Origin: Cladocopium goreaui
Taxonomy: Eukaryota; Sar; Dinophyceae; Suessiales; Symbiodiniaceae
Length of the DNA: 64,000 nucleotides
Assembly: GCA_947184155.2 (NCBI GenBank)
Contig: CAMXCT020002337.1
Location: forward strand, 39,900 to 103,899
Reading direction: 5' to 3'
Shown: positions 20,874 through 29,537 of the stretch, piece by piece
How positions within the stretch are numbered: the stretch's first letter is position 1
Layout: the number at the start of each line of letters is the position of its first letter
Notes under the pieces: generated by a model
What the model saw: the letters and a program-made list of their open reading frames with translations, nothing else
Told to the model about the DNA's origin: nothing
Databases searched by the model: none
Translations under genes and position numbers: made by a program

Positions 20874-21835
20874 AGCGAGTTCGGTTTCGAAAGAACCCGC
20901 AGGTGTTTGCGGTGAAAGCTGTAGGTCGTCAAGTCCCTGTCCGACATCGCCCAAGAGAATTTTCCAATGTGTACAGAACATCCGATGACGTTCCTGTCCC
21001 GTCCAAGGTTGAACAGCATGAAGCGCAGGTGAGAGCACGTCACCTCCAGGAAACTGTGAAGCTTCATGATTCAAATGTAGCACCAAGCAGTGGGTTTTGT
21101 TGTTGGAATGAAGAGACATGTGACATCATGTGCAAAGAATGTAGGTTTGTCAGCGGTCCCAAAGCTCTTAGAGACATAGGCCGGTTTCCGACGATTGCCA
21201 CAGCTGCGCCAAAGGCCAGTGTCAGTTGGCTCATCGATTCAGGTTCTGAGTCTGATCTGGTGTCGAAGGGTATGCTTAGGGATGTCAGTGCTCAGAACTG
21301 TACAGCCGCAGAGCATCCGATCTCATTGGTCACAGCAAACGGATCGACTGAGGCCAGTGAGGTAGCAGACGTTAAGTTGTCCGCACTTCCGGATCCTGTG
21401 CAACCGTACGTGTTAGATCCAACCCCAGCTGTGCTGTCTGTAGGTACCAGATGTGTAGATCAAGGGTATAGCTTCGTTTGGCCTGCCAATGGAAAACCGA
21501 TCCTGGTACGTCCTGATGACAAAGTCGTCCAACTCAAGATCGACGGTCATGTCCCTGTCTTGGATGACACTTGCAAGGTCTATCCAAAAGAACAGTTTCA
21601 GAAGGACAAGCACCTGAAGAAGCTGCTCGCAATGCCGACCTCGCAGTCGAGCCCAAAAGCTGCTCGAGATGTTGAACAGGACTCAGATCAGTTGGATGAG
21701 CTAGTCGCAGACGATGACCAACAGGAGTACATCCGAAGCCGTAAGGCAGAGGATCTTCGTGCCCAGCATCAATACACACACACACACACTTCCCGAAGAA
21801 CCCATTTTGCAGAACCTGCCAAAGAGCAAGAATGA
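20870..21835 (+). CDS. pol: Pol N-terminal part: aspartic protease (unit A)
   Basis: Begins with the ATG of an ATGA overlap with the Gag stop. The protease signature is SWLIDSGSESDLVSKG near codons 120-135: a D-S-G aspartate triad residue in hydrophobic context, as in retroviral-type proteases that cleave Gag-Pol. In unit A the frame is intact through the protease and runs to 21835, but its C-terminal end is shifted by an expanded AC microsatellite at 21775-21790, which destroys the pre-integrase zinc finger that B still shows. Confidence 0.85.
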   Translation: MKRVRFRKNPQVFAVKAVGRQVPVRHRPREFSNVYRTSDDVPVPSKVEQHEAQVRARHLQETVKLHDSNVAPSSGFCCWNEETCDIMCKECRFVSGPKALRDIGRFPTIATAAPKASVSWLIDSGSESDLVSKGMLRDVSAQNCTAAEHPISLVTANGSTEASEVADVKLSALPDPVQPYVLDPTPAVLSVGTRCVDQGYSFVWPANGKPILVRPDDKVVQLKIDGHVPVLDDTCKVYPKEQFQKDKHLKKLLAMPTSQSSPKAARDVEQDSDQLDELVADDDQQEYIRSRKAEDLRAQHQYTHTHTSRRTHFAEPAKEQE

Positions 21836-22446
21836 TGGCTCCACAAGCTCGCAAGAAGGGTGGCCAGAAACTGAGACGTGTGGCGACCACATCATAGGGG
21901 ACCATGTCATCATCAAGAAGAATGTAGAAGAGGGTTTCAGGGGGGAACAAGCTGCTTTGGTGTTGAAAGATTTGCACACACGGTACCGGGGTCAAAAGAT
22001 GATGTTCAAGTTGTGTACACTGACAACTCACCAGAGTTGATTAGAGCCATCAAGGACTTGGGATATAGGCATCAGACAGCAATTGAATATGTTGATTCAT
22101 CAAAATCATTTGCGGGGCGGGAGGTTCGACAGATGTTATAGGAGGTGCCCGGAGCAACTTGTTGCAGTCTGGACTTCCGCTCAAAATGTTGTCTCTCGCA
22201 ATGCAGCATCATGCAACCGCAATCAATGATAGCCCCCAGCTTGACGGCACTGAATCACCGTGGCAACTCAGGTTTGGTGAAGAGTTTCCTGCAATGCACA
22301 TCCCGTTTGGAGCCAAAGTGTTGTTCTGGAACAACCCCAAAAGGGTAGACAACACAGCAGGTGAGCTTTCCCCAACATCGAATGAAGTTTTGTTCCTTGT
22401 GGGTATTACATCCAACCAGGTCATGATTGGAAGGGTGAGTACTTAG
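21836..22446 (+). pseudogene. pol: Integrase core, frameshifted (unit A)
   Basis: Copia integrase fragments lie in several frames: GDHVIIKKNVEEGFRGEQAA (first catalytic aspartate region), then VVYTDNSPELIRAIKDLGYR (second aspartate region) after a frameshift, then the third-residue region near 22110, and LLQSGLPLKMLSLAMQHHAT with PWQLRFGEEFPAMHIPFGAK further on. Stops and shifts occur between them, including a TAG at 22139. Where an NG(V/I)AER motif is expected the sequence reads FAGRE, so the catalytic glutamate seems lost. It would catalyse cDNA insertion in a live element. Confidence 0.8.
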
Positions 22447-23240
22447 TTGCCAAGTTGGAAGCCGCCGAATATCATGTCAATTGGGGTGCACTTTCAATCC
22501 AAAGAACAAAGAAGTTGGAATTACCATCTGAGGGTTTCATCTTTCCTTTGAAAACTCTGATGACTCGAAGTCGCCCAAAGCAGATCGTCTGAGGATCAGG
22601 TGATTCCACAAACTCCCAAAGCAGTGCCGCGTGAATCCAGCATACATCCGCCACCTGAGGGTTTGGAATGCGAACCTGGGGCCCCTCTACCAGCCGACAG
22701 CGATGTCGAGCTTGATGCACCGGAGGAGCCCATTTTTTCAGATCTCGGCTTGACCCCAAAGGTGAAGTGATCCGAGATGTTTTTCATTGGGTGGTCACCG
22801 GATTGTTCGTAATTACAAAAGTTCAAGACGTCCGGAAGGCATAGACTCAGAACTGTGGAAGATGCTATAGGATCAAACGGGCGCAAAAAAGTTCATCGAG
22901 GAAGAAGACGCAAAAGCACTAGCAGAGGCTTAGGGGGGCAAGTCTGCGCCGTCAGGCCTAAAGAGCAAAAAGAAGATAACTTCCGTAGCTCAGCTTGAGG
23001 CAACTCAATGCTCTCCTGCCAAAGCCAAGCTACTCGGCGATCAACGGGAAATCATCCCGCCTGCGTCTCCGAAATTTTCCGTGCCAGCAATGCCAAAAGT
23101 AGCTGCACCTGCCGTTGAGGAACACCGGCCAAAGCTCCGTGAGCTGGTCAAGGAGAAGATCAAGGAACCCGAGTTTAAAGTAGCACTTGAGCTCTTCGCT
23201 TCTGTTGCTAGGTCCTAGGTTAATTAATGTCTAAGGACGA
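22447..23240 (+). pseudogene. pol: Integrase C-terminal tail and linker, decayed (unit A)
   Basis: Codons from 22447 still read LVAKLEAAEYHVNWGALSI and ELPSEGFIFPLK, typical of the segment between copia integrase and reverse transcriptase. Beyond 22600 only short, shifting frames remain: a Pro/Glu-rich linker and a Lys/Ala-rich segment near 22900-23100. Confidence 0.6.
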
Positions 23241-23334
23241 AATTGCCAGCAATCCCAAAGCAAAAGCTGCCCATGACAAAGAGTGGGAAAGCCCTGAGAA
23301 ACAAGGGTGTATGGGATGAGAAGCGCCTCCGTGA

Positions 23335-24298
23335 ATGCTGCTACGAAACCAAGGATTTGAGTTTTCAGAGTCGGATCCTCGCCGGAAGTTCAAAGGCCGG
23401 ACAGTGTTCCAGGGGAATAATGTCCGAGATGAGAATTCCGACCATGTACTCTTCAATGAGTTAGGCAGTTCACCTGCGAGCATGGAGGCGGCCAAATTGC
23501 TTGACGCTTTTGGCAGCCAACCCGGTTTCTCGAAACAGCAGGCTGATGCAATGCAGGCCTACATACAAGCCTTCTTCACAGGGGTGCCCACGTGGTTGTC
23601 TTCGAAACAGATGGCCACAAGACTGGGAGAGAAAGTACTGGCAGCCCATGGTACCTATGCTGCTGGCTCTCTATGGTCATCCGGACAGCGGGGGTATCTG
23701 GGCCAACGGCCAATTTGCCGAAGGCATGGGCAAGCATCAAAGCAGCTAGTTGACATCGGTGATCCAGAAGCATACGATAGATACTTTGGCTGCACGCACC
23801 GGGAATTCCAGAATATCCGGTTGCCCTCGCAGGCACACCCATTCGCTTTTGCATTTGAAGCCAAGAAGTCAGCAGTTGCACAGCATCGCACGCATGACTG
23901 GTGGGAACATGACACAGCAAATCAGGCATGGACCAGGCATCATGTACAACCCCGCAAAAGATTGTACCAGCAGGGTGATGAGGGGGAGAGGGTACTTGTC
24001 AAATTTCAGTTCGTATTACTTTCTTTGACAAAAAGGTCACACTCAAAAGTTGTCCTAGCATCACCGACGGGAACAATCAGGGGGGCTACAATGTCTTTAC
24101 CGATGTTTGGAAAACTTCAAGCAATCAAGCAAATGAGTTTTGGACTGGAAAAACTGTTAATTTCTGTTATGGACAGGATGGACCAGACAAGTTCAAGCAG
24201 TTTGCAATGGCAAGCTTGGCAGACCAGGACCCCATCGCGACAAACGCGAAGCAAAGAAAGAGGCGAAAGCTGCCAAGTTCATAGGGTTAGAGAACGCT
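23335..24298 (+). pseudogene. pol: Reverse transcriptase, internally deleted (unit A)
   Basis: The N-terminal RVT_2-type fingers and palm are present: RRKFKGRTVFQGNNVRDEN, then ADAMQAYIQAFF with the first catalytic aspartate. LYGHPDSGGIW follows in another frame. The YVDD active-site region expected some 40-60 residues later is missing: GIWANGQFAEGMGKHQ is followed almost at once by VDIGDPEAYDRYFGC, which belongs after YVDD. Unit A also lacks 68 bases at the domain start that B retains. A non-ATG frame at 24030-24280 (GGYNVFTDVWKTSS) is unassigned. Confidence 0.8.
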
Positions 24299-26236
24299 GT
24301 GAAGCCATCAGCTGGCGTCATGGCCAAGCCCGTGAATCTTGCGAGGTATGACATGAGTAGCTTCTTGGAGTCCTGTGTAGAAAACTACTGTAATCTTGCA
24401 AAGGTGAGTCCATTGTCCCTGAAGGAGGTGCCAACCCCGTTTACTGATGCCGGCATAGCAAGGCCAACACTCAGTGAAGATGAAAAGCCTGGCAAGCTCC
24501 AACCAGTAGCAAGCAAAATTCGGACAAAAATATTGTTCGCTGCGCCAATGGCCAGAGTTGAGTTGCTCAGAAGAGTGACAAAATGGTCCATAGAATGTGG
24601 TGTCTCTTTGCATCGGTTAGTGGCGTACATCAATTGTACAAAGCACAATTTTCTTGAGGGGTTCATTGGGGATGCATTCGACCAATGCCAGCTCTGGTTA
24701 TTTGCGGATGCTGACCATGCCGGAGAGCATGACAGCAAGAGCACATCCGGGAGCGCCATCGTGCTGGTAGGACCCAATACCTATTACCCCCTAAATGCCT
24801 TCAGTAAGAAACAGACAGTCGTAGCAATCTCATCAACTGAAGCCGAAGTTGTTGCCGCGAACCACAGCATGAGAGCAGAGGGTATCCCAATGCTGGCCCT
24901 ATTTGAGCAGCTTAATCTGTTTAAGAAGCTTCAGGGCAAACCAGCTCGCGATGCCGCGAAGCTCAATGACGATCCAGTGTTCACCAGGATTGACCCCGAA
25001 ATTGACGACATCCGTAATGGGAATGTTGACACGGGTTGCAGTGTAGCGGACATCAACTCTCTTAAGGCTAGTTTCCCCGAATTCTATCAAGTGAAATTCA
25101 TGGAGGACAATCAAGCTACCATGACGGTAATGTCCACCGGTTCATCAGCTTCTATGAGACACATAAACAAGACTCAAAACATCAACTTCAAATGGTTGAA
25201 ACAACAGTTGAAATGTAAACAGTTCGATCTTCTCAACGTTGGTACAAATTTCCAAGTTGCGGGCATTCTCACAAAAGCCTTTACCCGACCAGCATTAAGG
25301 CAACATGCCGTCAATCTCATTGGCATTGGCCCGACAAAGGTGGAGAAAGAAGCAGCTCGCGACGACGCGATGCTCAACTCTACTAAGGTGCCAAAGTTAG
25401 CTTCTGCTGCCGGGAATCAGGGGGGCCCAGTGAACAAACATGTGCCCAGAATGTTGATCGAATTTTGTCGCTCTGAAGACTCACAACTTAGTACCCAAAG
25501 AAAGTCCAGTCAAGATTGCCATTGCGTCAGGCTGACCGAGAAAGATGACGGAACTACTGATAGCTGTCGGCAACGACTAGCCTCTCTTGTCAAAGATTTC
25601 AGAAATGACTTTGATAATGGCACTTTGATCTTGTATGCATCATTGCCATGTGTGGGAGGAAGTCCTTGGGGAAATGTGAGCGGCCTTACGGTCAAGGGTC
25701 ATGAAAGAATAAAGGATCAAGAAAAACAGTTTACCAAACTTTTCAAATCCTTTGTCGAACTTGTGGATGAAGTTTATGATGAACGAACCTTGATAGCTCT
25801 CGAACTTTCGAAGAATTGCAAATATTGGAGATGGCCAATGGTTAGAAAGTTTCTCATTGAACGTTTCATGTCGATGCACCATTTTGATGGATGTATGTTG
25901 GGAGTTCTTGGGAATGATGGTCATCCAATGAAGAAAAGTTGGACAATTGCCGGAAACTTCAAAGAACTTGAAAGATTAGATTCCTGTCGTTGCAGTGGAA
26001 AACATGAACATGATGAAAGTCGAGGTAAGGCAGTAAAATTTGCTGAAAATTATACCTTCAAGTTGACTGACATGCTTCATGAGTGCTTTCGGGTAGCTGC
26101 GGTGGGCCAAGCCTCCAAAAGGAAAGCCTGTAACGCCAAAATCGCAGCTGTCAAAATGGCCGACTCGCGACCCGCAACCAACCCGGCCAGCCGTGAGGCT
26201 GAGCTCACTGCGCGACGTAAGAGGAATCAGGAATAA
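24299..26236 (+). CDS. pol: RNase H fused to PC-motif, methyltransferase-like domain (unit A)
   Basis: The longest frame of the element, about 645 codons, open upstream without an ATG because it is the tail of Pol. Codons 80-350 are the copia RNase H region: LWLFADADHAGEHDSKSTSG, then ISSTEAEVVAANHSMR, then FMEDNQATMTVMSTG, and VAGILTKAF where families usually have ADILTK, so one acidic residue is replaced by Gly. Codons about 385-610 form an additional domain: LILYASLPCVGGSPWGN, LIALELSKNCKYWRWP, FDGCMLGVLG and HECF. The PC after a hydrophobic strand and a following LELS segment recall C5-cytosine methyltransferase motifs IV and VI, but this is only similarity of pattern. I have the impression that such tails occur in other dinoflagellate copia elements. 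Confidence 0.8.
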   Translation: MKPSAGVMAKPVNLARYDMSSFLESCVENYCNLAKVSPLSLKEVPTPFTDAGIARPTLSEDEKPGKLQPVASKIRTKILFAAPMARVELLRRVTKWSIECGVSLHRLVAYINCTKHNFLEGFIGDAFDQCQLWLFADADHAGEHDSKSTSGSAIVLVGPNTYYPLNAFSKKQTVVAISSTEAEVVAANHSMRAEGIPMLALFEQLNLFKKLQGKPARDAAKLNDDPVFTRIDPEIDDIRNGNVDTGCSVADINSLKASFPEFYQVKFMEDNQATMTVMSTGSSASMRHINKTQNINFKWLKQQLKCKQFDLLNVGTNFQVAGILTKAFTRPALRQHAVNLIGIGPTKVEKEAARDDAMLNSTKVPKLASAAGNQGGPVNKHVPRMLIEFCRSEDSQLSTQRKSSQDCHCVRLTEKDDGTTDSCRQRLASLVKDFRNDFDNGTLILYASLPCVGGSPWGNVSGLTVKGHERIKDQEKQFTKLFKSFVELVDEVYDERTLIALELSKNCKYWRWPMVRKFLIERFMSMHHFDGCMLGVLGNDGHPMKKSWTIAGNFKELERLDSCRCSGKHEHDESRGKAVKFAENYTFKLTDMLHECFRVAAVGQASKRKACNAKIAAVKMADSRPATNPASREAELTARRKRNQE

Positions 26237-26263
26237 TGGTGGAATGATTTCCATGGAAAGCTC

Positions 26264-26807
26264 TTGTGCGCAATGGTCATTCGCAACCAGGGAGAAGGAA
26301 TTCTTGCATCGGATCTTGTCCAGGGCTTAATGAATGAGTGGTCTGCAATTTCTGCACTCCGATTCTGTGGCCGAGACGAACCGATCATGAAGGCTCTGGA
26401 GTTCTGTGTCCTGCCTCATAAGCAAGATTTTGAGCGTATTGACACCGCGCCCCACCATCTGGATTTTCATTGCAGGTCGCCGGCATTCGCTGCGCAAGTA
26501 TGACGTGTCAGAGCACTTTAAGGAGAGGAAGCCGCCTTATGTGCAGAAATTTATCCATGAGATGATGTGGGGAAAAACGTTCAGGAACCTGGTCAAGCGC
26601 GGTGTGCAGATAGCTGAGGAGGCTTTGTCCAGGTTTCCGGATGCCCTGGGATTGCAATCGGCCGGTCTCACAACCGCGCCCCTTGCTGCTGATTATGGAA
26701 TTCAGCCCATCTTCGACGAATTTTTCCAACATGTTGAGCCGATCTGGTATGAACTCACAAGCCGCTCTCGCGAGCGAGCCGACTCGGATTTCCCATGGGT
26801 TGTATAG
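26264..26807 (+). pseudogene. Uncharacterised post-RNase H segment (unit A)
   Basis: Two overlapping frames (26264-26503 and 26406-26807) probably belong to one protein with a frameshift near 26470. The second reads like a helical, soluble protein (FIHEMMWGKTFRNLVKRGVQ). It starts 28 bases after the RNase H frame stops and lies well inside the LTRs. No family is recognised. Confidence 0.5.
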
Positions 26808-27446
26808 CAGCCGGATACGCGGACGAATTCGAAGTCAAAGGTCACTGGCACTTCGCCAATTCGGATGAAAATCGAGTCCGCCTGGCTTCGTTCTGGACAG
26901 CAACTTTGTTCCTGATCGATTGCGCTGCCAATGCATGGGGGGTCGGCTTGGAACTGGGACAGCTGGCACAGCAGCCGCATGATGACCTGCGCTGGAACCC
27001 AGGGTTTCTCTTTCAGAATTCGGCAGAAGCAGAAAGCACATCGTCCGCAGAGGAAGTTGCACTCAGGCAGCCAGATACGGAGGATCTCCAGGATGTGAAG
27101 AACTTGGACCCAACGATGATCCCTTCTCAGAAGCTCCGGCTCAGATTGGCCGCAGGCAACTGCGCGCCCAGCCCAGGAACATGAACGCAACTTTGTCCGT
27201 GCATACTTCATGGAGGAGCACTTGCCTGAGTATGAATATACGATGGTGACCAACTCCGAGTCCGAGGGAAATGAAGTCAACGGAGTGGGCTATGAGCTAG
27301 AATTGATGACAGCCACGGATGTAGAGACCTTGGTTCGCACACTCCGCGTCGATCGCAAGTTCCAAGATTTCGCGACGCGCGTGAACAAGGTTTGCAGGGG
27401 GATCGCGAATTGCTCCAAGGTGAAGATGGACAAACAGCTGTTCTGA
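26795..27446 (+). pseudogene. Uncharacterised segment upstream of the Tpt1-like region (unit A)
   Basis: A 129-codon frame at 26795-27184 (GHWHFANSDENRVRLASFW, then FLIDCAANAWGVGLELGQLA) is followed by a 78-codon frame at 27210-27446. In unit A a 134-base and a 20-base deletion relative to B separate them. B shows that the region originally included a Pro/Ala-rich linker of about 45 residues. Function is unknown; position suggests the N-terminal part of the Tpt1-like protein. Confidence 0.5.
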
Positions 27447-27469
27447 CTTGGAAGATTTGCAAAAGCCTT

Positions 27470-28091
27470 CCGTAAGGAAGTGCCCCCTGATGTGTTCTGC
27501 ACCGTGAGCAATCTATTTGGGACGGCCATGAAGCTGGACAAGTACGGCAAGAGCAGATTTGAGTTTCTCTGCGCCAAGATCCCCGATCCAGGCTGCGAGA
27601 ATCACCTTCAGTGCGAGTATGTCCCAGTCAAAATCCGAGCGATTCAAGGACACTCAAAAGAGGCACTCGAAAAAGTTGGGGGGCTCTATGCCAACGCTGT
27701 ACAAATCTGCTGTGCATCCAACATCAGCCTGGAGAGAAAAGCCGCCTTCGCAGGCGTGCCCATCTGTGCCATGAGCGAGGTTCCAGCAGTGGCTTATACC
27801 ATCGAACGATGAGGAGTCACTGGAAGAGCATCGCGAAGAGTGGGTTGCTGCCGGGGGAGGAGATACTGTCAACTCCGGGCGCGCCCACATCTACCTGAGC
27901 GACAAACGCTACGGCGCGGATGGGTACAGAAGTGGCTTGCGGGGAAAATGTCCAGTTGAGATCAAAAGTGCACTGGGGCAAGCGGTGGAAGGGGGCATCA
28001 TCTTCAGCCGGACCGCCATGGATGGTATATGATGGTATCACTACGTCTGAAAGGATACCATCCCAGTATATCATCAGCATCACCCAGGGGG
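27470..28091 (+). pseudogene. Tpt1/KptA-like RNA 2'-phosphotransferase segment, frameshifted (unit A)
   Basis: Three successive frames together match the order of motifs in the Tpt1/KptA (TRPT1) family, which removes 2'-phosphate from RNA using NAD. First KIRAIQGHSKEALEKVGG in the frame at 27480-27812, matching the R-A-x-Q-G-H-S signature; then YHRTMRSHWKSIAKSGLLPG in the next frame, matching the YHGT...I...GL segment; then GRAHIYLSDKRYG and GIIFSRTAMDGI, matching the H-hydrophobic-L-S and late domain segments; finally SERIPSQYIISI in a further frame. Breaks are shared with unit B. The assignment rests on motif order and has not been tested by a profile search. Confidence 0.6.
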
Positions 28092-28564
28092 ACAAAATGC
28101 TTTGGAACCGCGCCGGGAGCAATCTCGAGCCCAGCACTTGGGAGAAGCAGGCGAAGCCAAGCACCCCGACAGCTGATGTGCGACGGATCCCAAGAGATGA
28201 CAGGGATTTGGGGTTCGACGATGGTCCAGATGATGCCGGCACGGGGCAACCCGATGCTCGTGGCGCTATGCAGGTGGATGATGACAATGCAGCTGGTGAC
28301 AAACCGGAGCGTGCAGACCAGCCACCCACGAGGGTGCGCCGTGTCTACACCACTCCGAAAAATGCCGAGCCACATTCACGGGCGACTGCCCTTTGCGCAT
28401 GGTGGAACGTCAGCGGCCAAATCACCTGCGCCACATGCGGTTACGAGCCATTGTCAGTGGATGAAAGTGGCCAAGTCAAACACCAAGCCAACAGAAGAAC
28501 AAAGGTCTTGGAAAAGCGAATTAGCCAAGAACGGAATGTTTGGCAAAATCAACATCGCTATTAG
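27920..28564 (+). CDS. Acidic linker and Cys-pair protein tail (unit A)
   Basis: A 214-codon frame whose first part is out of frame with the Tpt1-like segment and whose later part (from about codon 35) appears to be its natural continuation. It has an acidic, Pro-rich stretch (DDRDLGFDDGPDDAGTG) and then CAWWNVSGQITCATCGYEPL, in which Cys pairs could form a zinc ribbon. Intact in unit B. Function unknown. Confidence 0.5.
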   Translation: MGTEVACGENVQLRSKVHWGKRWKGASSSAGPPWMVYDGITTSERIPSQYIISITQGDKMLWNRAGSNLEPSTWEKQAKPSTPTADVRRIPRDDRDLGFDDGPDDAGTGQPDARGAMQVDDDNAAGDKPERADQPPTRVRRVYTTPKNAEPHSRATALCAWWNVSGQITCATCGYEPLSVDESGQVKHQANRRTKVLEKRISQERNVWQNQHRY

Positions 28565-28743
28565 CCGCCCTCACAGGTGAGCAGGCCGACATGTTGCGAC
28601 AGCAAATTGGAGCCAGGGGCATTGCAAGCCTTGAAGCGTCAGTGCTCAAAGATGCCAAGGACCATCACAGGAGAGCGAAAGCTTTGGGCTATGAAGATGT
28701 TGAAGACCGCTACAGGCATCTGACAAAGTCGTACCTGTTTTAG
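28540..28743 (+). CDS. Short helical frame after the Cys-pair segment (unit A)
   Basis: A 67-codon frame, LAALTGEQADMLRQQIGARG onwards, overlapping the previous frame end by 25 bases. It has the look of one continuous C-terminal helical region separated by a frameshift. Identical in length in unit B. Confidence 0.4.
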   Translation: MAKSTSLLAALTGEQADMLRQQIGARGIASLEASVLKDAKDHHRRAKALGYEDVEDRYRHLTKSYLF

Positions 28744-29018
28744 GAAAAAATCGTTGTGCCTTGGGGAAGTGTGTTTCGCAAAAGTCGTGCCTCTAGCAAG
28801 AACGCATAGGAACTCTGGAGTTTGGATATGTAACCCATTTTCTTATGAGATCACGTAGCTTATCACTATTAGCATGCAGAATTCCAGGTTGTGGGTATGT
28901 TGATGGCGTTGAGCTGGTGATTTGATGATTTTGGATGTTCATCCCAGATAATCCTTTTTTTCCCGAATGCGCAGCGAAGGGTTCCCGTTTGTAGTCTGGG
29001 GGTCTGGGGGCTGGACCC
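28744..29018 (+). other. Non-coding spacer within the element
   Basis: Unique sequence between the short helical frame and the last frame; I see no coding signal. It leads into the GTCGTC/GTCGGCGTCG repeat at 29035-29100. Confidence 0.5.
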
Positions 29019-29537
29019 TTGTTCGCCTCGAGTGGCTCGTCGCGTCGTCGTCGGGTCGGCGCGTCGTCGTCGGGTCGGCGTCGCGTCGTCGTCGTGTCGT
29101 TAACTCCGTGTCTATGGGGGAAGCTGCAAAACCTCTCCTTTTCGAAGGTTTCCAAGCCGTTGGCAAAAGAGAATATCCAACGAAAGGAAAAACAATCCGC
29201 ACATGCCAAAGCAAATGGCCCACAAGAAATTGCCGCCAAAAAGAGAAAGGCCAACGAAGAAGCCGCCATCCGTGGAGCCGCATCCAGCTCCGCGCAAGCG
29301 GAAGCCTCATCTTGGAGTGCCGCAACGGCATTCCTGCCGAAGAGCAAGAAAGCCGCAAGACCATTTCTGGAGCCAGAGAGTCCACCGACTGCAAAGGCAT
29401 CCAGCTCAGGTCGCCCTGATGCTTCGTGGAGCTACAACAAGGACCACTATGGCGCTCGCCGTGAATGGAGCTGGTGGCGAGGTAAATGGTACTATCGAGA
29501 TGAGGCTGGCAGCCGTTGGATTCTTTGGAACCGATAG
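29019..29537 (+). CDS. Trp/Tyr-rich last frame before the 3' LTR (unit A)
   Basis: A 172-codon frame ending 210 bases before the 3' LTR. The first third is encoded by a CGTCGTCGGGTCGGCG repeat and may not be translated. From about codon 45 there is a Lys/Ala/Ser-rich segment and then a dense aromatic end (WSWWRGKWYYRDEAGSRWIL). The aromatic end is conserved in unit B. No family recognised; a nucleic-acid-binding tail is possible but speculative. Confidence 0.45.
   Translation: MFASSGSSRRRRVGASSSGRRRVVVVSLTPCLWGKLQNLSFSKVSKPLAKENIQRKEKQSAHAKANGPQEIAAKKRKANEEAAIRGAASSSAQAEASSWSAATAFLPKSKKAARPFLEPESPPTAKASSSGRPDASWSYNKDHYGARREWSWWRGKWYYRDEAGSRWILWNR

Noticed and set aside
26702..28329. Reverse-strand frames of 120-190 codons opposite the cargo region
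   Set aside because: They are shadows of the forward frames that carry the recognisable motifs.
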